The notes below the pieces were generated by a model. The model ran no database searches. It saw only the letters and a list, made by a program, of their open reading frames with translations, and was not told the DNA's origin. Made by a program: the position numbers and the translations under genes. A stretch of 9,124 bases of DNA from an uncultured Eubacterium sp. (GTDB taxonomy: Bacteria > Bacillota > Clostridia > Lachnospirales > Lachnospiraceae), in NCBI GenBank assembly GCA_910584875.1, contig CAJUDA010000036.1, forward strand, positions 13,795 to 22,918, given 5' to 3'. Shown in pieces: positions 1-7,500 of this stretch (within the stretch, counting starts at the first letter, position 1; each line of letters begins with the position of its first letter).

Positions 1-25
1 TCCCTACACGACGCTCTTCCGATCT
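1..25 (+). other. Illumina sequencing adapter (assembly contamination)
   Basis: These 25 bases, starting TCCCTACACGACGCTC and ending TTCCGATCT, match the 3' end of the Illumina TruSeq read-1 adapter, recalled from knowledge rather than searched. The genome-like reading frame starts exactly after it: from base 26 the sequence reads (I)-H-S-M-V, the conserved Dxr stretch, but the codon that should be Ile (ATC or ATT) has its first base replaced by the adapter's last T. The junction is therefore at 25/26. This is untrimmed adapter at a contig end and has no biological meaning. Confidence 0.97.
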
Positions 26-447
26 TCCATTCTATGGTTGGGTTCTGCGATGGAGCGGTGATGGCGCAGATGGGTACGCCGGATATGAGGCTGCCGATCC
101 AGTATACGTTGTACTATCCGGACAGGAATGGACTGGACGGTGAGAGGCTGGATTTTGAAAAAATCGCAGAGATTCATTTTGAGAAACCAAATACTGAGGT
201 TTTACGGGGGATTCCGCTGGCAGTGGAAGCGAGCCGCATCGGTGGAAGTATGCTGACGGTGATGAATGCGGCGAATGAATATGCCGTGGCACGATTTTTG
301 AAAAAAGACATAGGATTTTTACAAATATATGATATGATAGAATTTGCGATGAACCATCACAACAAGATAGGAGATCCGGATCTGGAGACGATCCTCGCTG
401 TAGAGCAGGAGACGTATGAAAAACTGGAACGGGATTTCCACATATAA
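26..447 (+). CDS. dxr: 1-deoxy-D-xylulose 5-phosphate reductoisomerase, C-terminal fragment
   Basis: Dxr (IspC) converts 1-deoxy-D-xylulose 5-phosphate to 2-C-methyl-D-erythritol 4-phosphate with NADPH and a divalent metal. It is the first committed step of the cytoplasmic MEP isoprenoid pathway. Only about the last 139 residues of a protein usually near 380 aa are present. The NADPH-binding domain and most of the catalytic metal site lie upstream and are lost at the contig end. Visible family signatures are H-S-M-V near the cut, MGTPDMRLPIQYTLYYPDR (codons from about 73), and the NAANEYAV motif followed by the C-terminal helical domain. The first complete codon is CAT at 28-30; the ATG at 34 is internal, not a start. 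The stop TAA is at 445-447. rseP starts 10 bases later, so the two are probably co-transcribed. Confidence 0.95.
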
Positions 448-457
448 GGAGAGAGAT

Positions 458-1597
458 ATGAGTTTAGGAACGATTTTACTTGCATTACTGGTGTTCAGCC
501 TGGTAGTTATTTTTCATGAATTTGGTCACTTTATTGTGGCGAAATACAATAAGGTGCGGGTCATTGAATTTTCGCTGGGGATGGGACCCCGTCTGGTGTC
601 CCTGGCGAAGTCGGAGGCAGGAAGAAAGGTGTTGTTTTTAAAGAGCAGCCGTTATTTTGAAGAACATCCCGAGTATGATGACTACACGGTTTATTCCTGG
701 AAAGTCCTTCCTTTCGGGGGTTCCTGCATGATGCTGGGCGAAGAGGAAGCGATGGACAGTGAAAATTCATTTAGTAAAAAGTCGGTCTATGCCAGGATGG
801 CGATTATCTTTGCCGGACCGTTTTTTAACTTTATTCTTGCCTTTCTACTGGCTCTTATCCTGATCGGGACAGTAGGATACAGTTCGGCATCTATCACCAT
901 GATAGAGCAGAATTCACCGCTGACCGCAGCAGGCGTGCAGCAGGGGGACATGATAAAGGAAATCAATGGAGAAAAGATCGTTGTCAGCGGGGAAGTTGGA
1001 TTTTATCTGGCGCTCCATCCCATGGATGGCAGTCCGGTAGAAATGACGTTAGAGCGGAATGGCGAACGGTTTACAAAGACGGTCACTCCGGTTTCAGTGC
1101 AGAACAATGATGGTTCACAGTCGTATAAGCTGCTCTTTGGTTATGGGGCGAGACAGAAGGTGGGCGCCTGGAAGACAATCGGGTATGCCGCTTACGAGGT
1201 GAAATACTGGATCTCTACCGTAGTCAAATCACTGGGGCAGATGATCACGGGACATGTGAGCAGGAAAGATGTATCCGGGCCAGTCGGAATCGTTAAAATC
1301 GTGGGAAGTTCGGTAAACACAAGCATGAAAGCGGGAGAGAAGACCGGCACCAGTGTACAGAATGCGATATTTACGCTGATCAATCTGTGTATCATGCTGA
1401 CTGCCAATCTCGGTGTTATGAATCTGATCCCGATCCCGGCACTGGACGGCGGAAGGCTTGTATTTTTGATCGCAGAGTGGATCCGGAGAAAACCACTGCC
1501 TCAGAAGTTTGAAAGCTATACCAATACGGTTGGCTTTATGATGCTGATGGCACTGATGGTGTTTATCCTTGTCAATGATGTAGTGAATTTGTTTTAG
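458..1597 (+). CDS. rseP: RseP-type intramembrane zinc metalloprotease (site-2 protease, M50)
   Basis: This 379-aa membrane protease belongs to the family that cleaves transmembrane segments of substrates such as anti-sigma factors. Seen in the protein: the zinc-binding HEFGH motif in the first membrane segment (residues 20-24); a second membrane segment around 116-140; a PDZ domain around 144-215 (AAGVQQGD, then INGEKI); a third hydrophobic stretch from about 295 carrying the second catalytic motif NLIPIPALDGG (322-332, D330 the likely zinc ligand); and a last membrane segment around 352-375. The ATG at 458 is chosen over the longer frame from 416 because it has a clear ribosome site (AAGGAGAG, 446-453) and the added 14 residues would merely overlap dxr. 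Residues about 50-75, between GPRL and the YSWKVLPFGG motif, look longer than in the usual family member. The gene follows dxr by 10 bases and ends at a strong terminator. The native substrate cannot be told from the sequence. Confidence 0.95.
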   Translation: MSLGTILLALLVFSLVVIFHEFGHFIVAKYNKVRVIEFSLGMGPRLVSLAKSEAGRKVLFLKSSRYFEEHPEYDDYTVYSWKVLPFGGSCMMLGEEEAMDSENSFSKKSVYARMAIIFAGPFFNFILAFLLALILIGTVGYSSASITMIEQNSPLTAAGVQQGDMIKEINGEKIVVSGEVGFYLALHPMDGSPVEMTLERNGERFTKTVTPVSVQNNDGSQSYKLLFGYGARQKVGAWKTIGYAAYEVKYWISTVVKSLGQMITGHVSRKDVSGPVGIVKIVGSSVNTSMKAGEKTGTSVQNAIFTLINLCIMLTANLGVMNLIPIPALDGGRLVFLIAEWIRRKPLPQKFESYTNTVGFMMLMALMVFILVNDVVNLF

Positions 1598-1636
1598 ATT
1601 ATGATGTAATATTTTACAAGATAGCGAAAAAATATC

Positions 1637-1673
1637 AAAATGCAGAGACGGTTTTCCATCTCTGCATTTTCTT
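1637..1673 (+). terminator. Rho-independent terminator after rseP
   Basis: TGCAGAGA at 1641-1648 pairs perfectly with TCTCTGCA at 1659-1666. The stem is extended at the base by AAAA (1637-1640) with TTTT (1667-1670). Above a single C/A mismatch, GG (1650-1651) pairs with CC (1656-1657) around a TTTT loop. The T-run continues as TTTTCTT. This should end dxr-rseP transcripts. The flanking A and T tracts could let it work in both directions, but no converging gene is seen. Confidence 0.9.
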
Positions 1674-1695
1674 ATCCGTTATCAAATTTTAAGAC

Positions 1696-1741
1696 TTGCA
1701 ACAAAAAATATCGTGATTCTAATATTGAAATGTGTTAATAT
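1696..1741 (+). promoter_or_regulatory. Possible promoter(s) for the small ORF / AlbA_2 gene
   Basis: The AT-rich stretch between the rseP terminator and the small ORF contains two weak sigma-A-like arrangements. One is TTGCAA (1696-1701), an 18-base gap, then TAATAT (1720-1725). The other is an extended -10, TG-T-TAATAT (1733-1741), without a good -35. Because a strong terminator lies just upstream, some promoter is expected here, but neither candidate is close to consensus. Confidence 0.35.
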
Positions 1742-1773
1742 AGTTTTATCTGAAGTTTAGGGAAGGATTGATT

Positions 1774-1893
1774 ATGCAGTTTAATGATAGAATGGAAGTA
1801 TGCTTAGTTCTACAGCGCCAATTAAAAACTGCTGTGGAGCTAAACACAGATTTTTGGGAGGAAAATAAATATGGCAATACCTACCAATATTAA
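1774..1893 (+). CDS. Hypothetical 39-aa small ORF overlapping the AlbA_2 gene start
   Basis: An ATG at 1774 is preceded by a good ribosome site (AGGGAAGG, 1759-1766, 7 bases from the ATG). It opens a 39-codon frame (begins MQFNDRMEV, ends NTYQY) that stops with TAA at 1891-1893. The last 23 bases overlap the start of the next gene (ATG 1871) in a different frame, and that gene's ribosome site (1856-1861) lies inside this ORF. This arrangement fits translational coupling, a leader peptide, or a small partner protein. The peptide is polar, has one cysteine and no membrane segment or signal peptide. I do not recognise a family. It could also be a chance frame; the ribosome site and the overlap are the only support. 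Confidence 0.45.
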   Translation: MQFNDRMEVCLVLQRQLKTAVELNTDFWEENKYGNTYQY

Positions 1894-3370
1894 AACTTTA
1901 TTGTCCGGTGATGTAGTCGAATGGGCGAGAATAGAATTTAAAGAAACATGGGATGCGGCAGCATCTTTAAAGACGGTTTGTGCATTTGCCAATGACCTTG
2001 ATCACTGGGGTGGCGGATATATCGTCATTGGAGTAAAAGAAGACAATGGCAGACCTGTGTATCCGTTAAAAGGTGTTCCAATGGATAAATTGGATGCATA
2101 TCAGAAAAGCATTTATGCAAAATGCAAGCTGATAAGACCGGCATATATACCGATAATAGGTATTGAGACATATCAGGATAAGCAGTTTATTGTGATCTGG
2201 TGCCCGGGTGGTGATAACAGACCATATTCTTCTCCTAAAACGATGGAAAGAGACAAAAAAGAGCGTAGTCATTATATTCGTAAAGCATCCAATACTGTTG
2301 AGCCATCGGATGATGAAGAAAAGGACTTGTTTAATCTTGCCAACCGTGTGCCATACGATGACAGGATAAATCATCAGGCAGAAATGTCCGATTTAAACAT
2401 AACACTTATACAGAATTATTTAAAAGAAATTAAGAGTTCTCTGTATAAAAAGGCAAAGACAGGTGACTTTATTGAAGTATGTAGTGATATGAATATCATT
2501 AGTAACCTTCCAGAGTATATAAAACCGAAAAATGTTGGACTGATGTTTTTTAGTATGGAGCCGGACAAGTTCTTTCCTTATACACAAATAGATATTGTGC
2601 AGTTCCCGGATGGTCTGGGTGGCGACAATATTATAGAGAATACATTTAAGGGACCGATTCATCAGCAGTTAAGGGAGGCACTTCAATTTATAAAAAATAC
2701 AATTATAACGCAAAAAGTGGTGAAGTATCCTGACAGAGCAGAGGCAGACCGTTTCTTTAATTATCCGTTTGCTGCGGTGGAAGAGGCATTATCCAATGCT
2801 GTTTATCATCGTGCCTATGATGTTCGGGAGCCGATTGAAGTGCGCATTGAATGCGACCGAATAGAGATTGTTAGTTTTCCGGGACCAGACCGTTCGGTAA
2901 CGCAGGAAGGTCTGAAGAAGTATCGCGTGTCAAATCGTAGATATAGAAACAGGAGGATTGGTGATTTCCTGAAGGAACTGCATTTGACAGAAGGCAGAAA
3001 TACTGGCTTCAAAAAAATTTTGGACGCACTGGAAGAGAATGGATCTCCAAAGCCGATATTTGAAACAGATGATGATCATAGTTATTTCATATCAAGATTG
3101 TTCATTCATAAGGGATTTTTAAAAGAAGAGCCAAAAAGGAGCCAAAAAGGAGCCAAAAAGGAGCCGAAAAGAAGCCAAAAAGAAGCCGAAAGAAGCAGTG
3201 TGATATTAAATCTGTTGAGAGAGACTCCAACGATGACGCAGGCAATGCTTATGGACCGATTGAAATTAAGCAGAAAACAAGTACAAAAGGATATAAAGGA
3301 ACTGAAGGAGCAGGGTTTTCTTAAAAGAGAGGGCTCGAATAGAAATGGGAGATGGATTGTTAAGAGGTAG
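1871..3370 (+). CDS. AlbA_2 / RecG-like ATP-binding protein with C-terminal winged helix
   Basis: This 499-aa protein has three recognisable parts. Residues about 14-145 resemble the AlbA_2 (Schlafen-type) nucleic-acid-binding domain, with EFK at 22-24 and GGGYIVIGV at 47-55. Residues about 290-400 match the HATPase_c_4 domain of 'RecG-like' accessory proteins: EEALSNAVYHR at 304-314, RRIGDFLKEL and RNTGFKKIL. Residues about 442-499 form a winged helix (MTQAMLMDRLKLSRKQVQKD, then a basic wing). A lysine-rich linker at 420-442 is encoded by an 11-bp tandem repeat. ATG 1871 has the ribosome site GGGAGG (1856-1861), and a stop upstream in frame at 1841 excludes a longer start. The gene lies between rseP and ispG, which are normally adjacent, and is visibly AT-richer than both flanks, suggesting acquisition. 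Such proteins are usually annotated as transcriptional regulators or putative ATP-binding proteins; the true function, including any role in defence, is not shown by the sequence. Confidence 0.88.
   Translation: MAIPTNIKTLLSGDVVEWARIEFKETWDAAASLKTVCAFANDLDHWGGGYIVIGVKEDNGRPVYPLKGVPMDKLDAYQKSIYAKCKLIRPAYIPIIGIETYQDKQFIVIWCPGGDNRPYSSPKTMERDKKERSHYIRKASNTVEPSDDEEKDLFNLANRVPYDDRINHQAEMSDLNITLIQNYLKEIKSSLYKKAKTGDFIEVCSDMNIISNLPEYIKPKNVGLMFFSMEPDKFFPYTQIDIVQFPDGLGGDNIIENTFKGPIHQQLREALQFIKNTIITQKVVKYPDRAEADRFFNYPFAAVEEALSNAVYHRAYDVREPIEVRIECDRIEIVSFPGPDRSVTQEGLKKYRVSNRRYRNRRIGDFLKELHLTEGRNTGFKKILDALEENGSPKPIFETDDDHSYFISRLFIHKGFLKEEPKRSQKGAKKEPKRSQKEAERSSVILNLLRETPTMTQAMLMDRLKLSRKQVQKDIKELKEQGFLKREGSNRNGRWIVKR
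3128..3192 (+). repeat. 11-bp tandem repeat inside the AlbA_2 gene (about 6 units)
   Basis: Three perfect copies of GAGCCAAAAAG (3128-3138, 3139-3149, 3150-3160) are followed by GAGCCGAAAAG (3161-3171), AAGCCAAAAAG (3172-3182) and a 10-base unit AAGCCGAAAG (3183-3192). Since 11 is not divisible by 3, three units give one 33-base, 11-residue protein period: EPKRSQKGAKK, then EPKRSQKEAER (residues 420-441). The unit has no stop in any of its three forward frames. It forms the linker between the ATPase-like domain and the winged helix. Confidence 0.95.
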
Positions 3371-3399
3371 CTCAACGGCGCCACAAAAAATATTCGCGC

Positions 3400-3428
3400 T
3401 TGTCATCCAGACCGGTGCATATTATAAT
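3400..3428 (+). promoter_or_regulatory. Sigma-A-type promoter for ispG-polC
   Basis: TTGTCA (3400-3405, five of six matches to the -35 consensus) is followed by a 17-base spacer and a perfect TATAAT (3423-3428). The expected transcript start is near 3435, giving a leader of about 38 bases before the ispG ATG at 3473. No terminator is seen between the AlbA_2 gene stop (3370) and this promoter, so read-through from that gene into ispG is also possible. Confidence 0.8.
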
Positions 3429-3472
3429 AAAAAATAGTGAAACAAATAGGCAGAGAACAGGGGTGTATAAGG

Positions 3473-4525
3473 ATGCGCAAAAAGACAAGAGAGATCAGGA
3501 TCGGCGATGTTGCGATCGGCGGGGGAAATCCCATCGCCATCCAGTCTATGACCAATACAAAGACAGAAAACATAAAAGAAACAGTGGAGCAGATCCATGC
3601 GCTGGAGAGGGCGGGATGTGAGATCATCCGCTGTGCCGTCCCCACGATGGAAGCGGCGGAGGCACTGGCGGAGATCAAAGAACAGATCCACATTCCCCTG
3701 GTGGCAGATATTCATTTTGATTACCGCCTTGCCATCGCTGCCGTGGAGCACGGTGCGGATAAGATCCGCATCAATCCGGGCAATATCGGGAGCCGGGAGC
3801 GGATCCAGGCAGTGACGGACTGCTGCAAAGAACATCGGGTGCCGATCCGGGTCGGGGTAAACAGTGGTTCTCTGGAAAAAGAATTGATCGACAAATATGG
3901 CGGTGTCACAGCGGAGGGACTGGTGGAAAGTGCCCTGGATAAGACGGCGCTCATCGAGGATGTGGGATATGACAAGCTGGTGATCAGCATTAAAGCCTCA
4001 GATGTCCTGATGTGTATCCGAGCCCATGAGATCATTGCCGGGAAGACAGAGTATCCCCTGCATGTGGGGATCACGGAGTCTGGTACGGTCTATTCCGGCA
4101 GTGTGAAATCGGCGGTCGGTCTCGGCAATATATTGTACCAGGGGATCGGCGATACGATACGGGTATCCCTCACCGGCGATCCTGTACAGGAAATCTATGC
4201 GGCGAAGATGATATTAAAGACGCTGGGACTGAGACAGGGTGGGATCAGCGTCGTATCCTGTCCTACCTGCGGGCGTACCCAGATCGATCTGATCGGGCTT
4301 GCCACTCAGGTGGAAGAAATGGTGAAAGAATTTGACCTGGACATCAAAGTAGCCGTCATGGGTTGTGCCGTGAACGGACCGGGAGAGGCGAGAGAAGCAG
4401 ATATCGGGATCGCAGGCGGCATCGGAGAGGGTCTGCTGATCAAAAAGGGAGAGATCGTAAAGAAGGTGCCGGAGTCAGAGCTTCTTGGGACGCTGCGGCA
4501 GGAACTGGTGAACTGGAAGAAATAG
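3473..4525 (+). CDS. ispG: 4-hydroxy-3-methylbut-2-en-1-yl diphosphate synthase (IspG/GcpE)
   Basis: IspG is the [4Fe-4S] enzyme that reductively opens 2-C-methyl-D-erythritol 2,4-cyclodiphosphate to HMBPP, the penultimate step of the MEP pathway; electrons come from flavodoxin or ferredoxin. The 350-aa product shows the N-terminal TIM-barrel signatures (IGGGNPIAIQSMTNT, VADIHFDYRLA, RINPGNIG) and the cluster ligands C263 and C266 (CPTCGR), C298 (MGCAVNGPGE) and E305. The C298-to-E305 spacing equals that of the E. coli enzyme. The frame extends upstream to a GTG at 3437, but that would fall almost on the predicted transcript start (about 3435) and has no ribosome site. ATG 3473 has AGGGG at 3459-3463 (9-base spacing), and MRKKTREIRIG resembles usual family N termini. 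polC follows after 16 bases, so the two are likely one transcript. dxr, another MEP gene, lies two genes upstream. Confidence 0.95.
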   Translation: MRKKTREIRIGDVAIGGGNPIAIQSMTNTKTENIKETVEQIHALERAGCEIIRCAVPTMEAAEALAEIKEQIHIPLVADIHFDYRLAIAAVEHGADKIRINPGNIGSRERIQAVTDCCKEHRVPIRVGVNSGSLEKELIDKYGGVTAEGLVESALDKTALIEDVGYDKLVISIKASDVLMCIRAHEIIAGKTEYPLHVGITESGTVYSGSVKSAVGLGNILYQGIGDTIRVSLTGDPVQEIYAAKMILKTLGLRQGGISVVSCPTCGRTQIDLIGLATQVEEMVKEFDLDIKVAVMGCAVNGPGEAREADIGIAGGIGEGLLIKKGEIVKKVPESELLGTLRQELVNWKK

Positions 4526-4529
4526 GAAT

Positions 4530-4535
4530 GGAGAG
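4530..4535 (+). promoter_or_regulatory. Ribosome binding site deciding the polC GTG start
   Basis: GGAGAG lies between the ispG stop (4523-4525) and the GTG at 4542. Counting from GGAG (4530-4533), the gap is 8 bases, a normal distance. The ATG at 4528 is out of frame with PolC, and the frame from the GTG (MVHFFEAFPDL) resembles the usual PolC N terminus, so the GTG is the supported start. Confidence 0.75.
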
Positions 4536-4541
4536 AGCAAA

Positions 4542-7500
4542 GTGGTTCATTTTTTTGAAGCATTCCCGGATCTTTCCGTGGATGACAGATTATATGATTT
4601 TTTTGCGGGGGCACAGGTCGAGAAGATCAGTGCCTCCAAAACAAAGATGCTGGCGTTTATCTATGTGAGAGGCGACCAGCTTATTCCTTACCGTCCTGTG
4701 AAAAATATGGAGAGAAAGCTGTATAAGCAGGTATTTTACCGCCTGGGCTTCCGGCCGAAGCTGGAGATCTGCTATCCGTTTGCCGGGGAATATGATCTGG
4801 ACAGGCTGGTGGAATCCTATGGGGATACATTGCGGGAAGAGCTGCGGGAGATGAATGCCATTGATTATATGAAATTCTGTACCGAGCCGTTTTTGACTGA
4901 GGGAAATGTGCTGACCCTGACCTGTGACGATGATTTTCTCTGTCATGAGCGAAGCAGTGACATCAAAGAATTTTTTACGGCCAGGATAAAGCGTCGTTTT
5001 GACATGGATGTGGAAGTACAGTTTGATTACCGGGAAAGAAAGCATAAAAAAGCGTATGAACCGGAAGTATACCGGATGGTTAAGCCAGAGGAAGAGGCCG
5101 AAGAGGCGGCAGAGCAAAAGGGAGAAGGGAAAGGCACCGCTCCGGCAGGGGCCGGCAGCACGCAGGATGGTACCGCTCCCCAGAAGCCGTTTGTGCCGAG
5201 GAGAAGCAATTACCGCAAACCGGCGAAGGATCCATCCGTTTTTTATGGAAAGAATGTGGAGGGAGAGGTCATTCCGATCAAAGAGATCATCGACGAGATC
5301 GGCGAGGTGGTCATCGACGGGATGATCCGCTCGGTGGACCAGAGGGAGATCAAGGGAGAGAAGCTGATCGTCACCTTTGCCATCACGGATTTTACAGATA
5401 CGATCATCGTGAAGGTATTTATCAAGAAAGAGCTGGTGGAGGAATTATCCTTTTTTGAATTTGTCAAAAAGGGCAATTTTATCCGACTGAAAGGGGTAGC
5501 GTCGTTTGATACCTATGACAAGGAGATCCGCATCGGAAATATTATGGGGATGAAGGAGATCAAAGATTTCCAGGTGGGGCGTACCGATCAGGCGCCGGTG
5601 AAGAGGGTAGAGCTTCATGCCCATACCCAGATGAGTGATATGGATGCCATGACGGATACTAAGAAGATGGTGAAGAGGGCGCAGCAGTGGGGCCATCCTG
5701 CCATCGCGATCACAGACCACGGGGTGGTGCAGTCCTTCCCGGATGCGGAACATGCCATTGGAAGCGATGATTTCAAGGTGATCTATGGCTGTGAAGCTTA
5801 TCTGGTAGACGATCTGGATGATGCCGTCCGTAATGGGAAGGGGCAGTCCCTGCAGGATGCCTTTGTCGTATTTGATCTGGAGACAACGGGATTTTCTCCC
5901 ACAAGAAACCGCATTATCGAGATCGGCGCCGTCAGGGTGGAACAGGGAAAAATATCGGACCGTTTCAGTACCTTTGTCAATCCGGGGGTACCGATCCCGC
6001 CGAGGATCACGGAAGTGACAGGCATTACCGATGATATGGTGGCAGATGCACCGGAGATCACGACCGTGCTGCCAGAGTTTCTTGCGTTTTGCGAGAGGTG
6101 TGTCCTGGTGGCGCACAATGCGGACTTCGATTACAGCTTTCTCTGCAAGAAGGGAGCAGAACAGGGACTGGACACAGAATTTACCGTTGTCGATACCGTA
6201 GGGGTGGCGCGGGTGCTGTTTCCCCATATGGCGCGGTATACACTGGATAGTGTGGCGAAGGCGATGAAGATCTCGCTGATCAATCATCACCGTGCCGTGG
6301 AGGACGCCGAGGCGACGGAAGAGATCTTCGAGAAGATGATCACCCTTTTGGCAAAAGAGGGGATCACGGATCTGCAGGCACTGTATGAGCGGACGCACTG
6401 TGCGCCGGAGATCATTAAGAAGAAGCCGTATTATCATGCGATCCTGCTGGCGCAGAATGAGGTGGGGCGGGTGAACCTGTACCGTCTTGTATCCCTGTCG
6501 CATCTGAATTATTTTTTCCGCCGCCCGCGTATACCCAAAAGTGAGCTGATGAAATGGCGCGAGGGGCTGATCGTAGGTTCTGCCTGTGAGGCGGGGGAAC
6601 TGTACCGTGCCCTGCTGGATGATGCGGATGACGACCGCATCGAAGAACTGGTGGGATTTTATGACTATCTGGAGATCCAGCCTGCCGGGAATAATGGATT
6701 TATGCTGGAGTCAGAAAAGCGTCTCTATGAAAATATAACGACATGGGATGACGTCAGGGATATCAACCGTCGTATCGTCCAGCTGGGGGAGCGTTATAAC
6801 AAACCAGTGTGTGCGACCTGTGACGTTCATTTTCTTGATCCGGAGGACGCCATTTACCGGAGCATCCTGCAGGCGGGGCAGGGAATGAAGGATGAGAAAC
6901 AGCCTCCCCTGTATCTGCGCACGACAGACGAGATGCTGCAGGAATTTTCCTATCTGGGTGAAGAGAAGGCGATGGAGGTAGTAGTGACCAACACCAACCG
7001 GATCGCAGACCAGATCGAGAAATTCTCCCCGGTGTACCCGGATAAGTGTCCGCCGGTGATCGAAAACTCCGATCAGCAGCTCCGGGACATCTGCTACCGG
7101 AAGGCGCATTCCATGTATGGAGAACATCTTCCCTCCCAGGTATCGGAACGGCTGGAACACGAGTTGAATTCCATTATCAAAAATGGTTTTGCCGTGATGT
7201 ATATCATTGCCCAGAAGCTTGTATGGAAATCGAATGAGGACGGATATCTTGTGGGGTCCCGTGGTTCAGTAGGATCTTCTTTTGTTGCCACGATGTCCGG
7301 GATCACAGAGGTCAATCCGCTGCCAGCGCATTATTACTGTGAAAAGTGCCATTATGTGGACTTTGATTCGGAAGAGGTGCGTGCGTTTGCCGGAAGTTCC
7401 GGTTTTGATATGCCGCCGAAGAACTGTCCGCAATGCGGGGAGCCGCTTGTGCGGGACGGACATGACATACCCTTTGAGACATTTCTCGGTTTTTATGGAG

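Noticed and set aside
416..457. Upstream ATG at 416 as the rseP start
   Set aside because: It would overlap dxr by 32 bases and add 14 non-conserved residues; the ATG at 458 has a clear AAGGAGAG ribosome site.
3133..3149. Programmed ribosomal -1 frameshift at the A5G runs
   Set aside because: In the reading frame the run is CCA-AAA-AGG, which is not the canonical A-AAA-AAG slippery heptamer, and no clear downstream stimulatory hairpin was seen.
3128..3192. CRISPR array or protein-binding iteron
   Set aside because: The 11-bp units are directly adjacent with no spacers and lie inside a continuous coding frame, so a coding tandem repeat explains them.
1680..3400. Insertion sequence or integrative element carrying the AlbA_2 gene
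   Set aside because: No transposase, integrase, terminal inverted repeats or matching direct repeats were seen by eye at the two ends, so only a general acquisition is inferred.
5445..6503. Long 352-codon open frame on the minus strand inside polC
   Set aside because: It lies antisense to the OB, PHP and exonuclease regions of PolC, which carry all expected motifs. Its translation is rich in His, Arg and Ile with no recognisable domain, typical of an antisense shadow.
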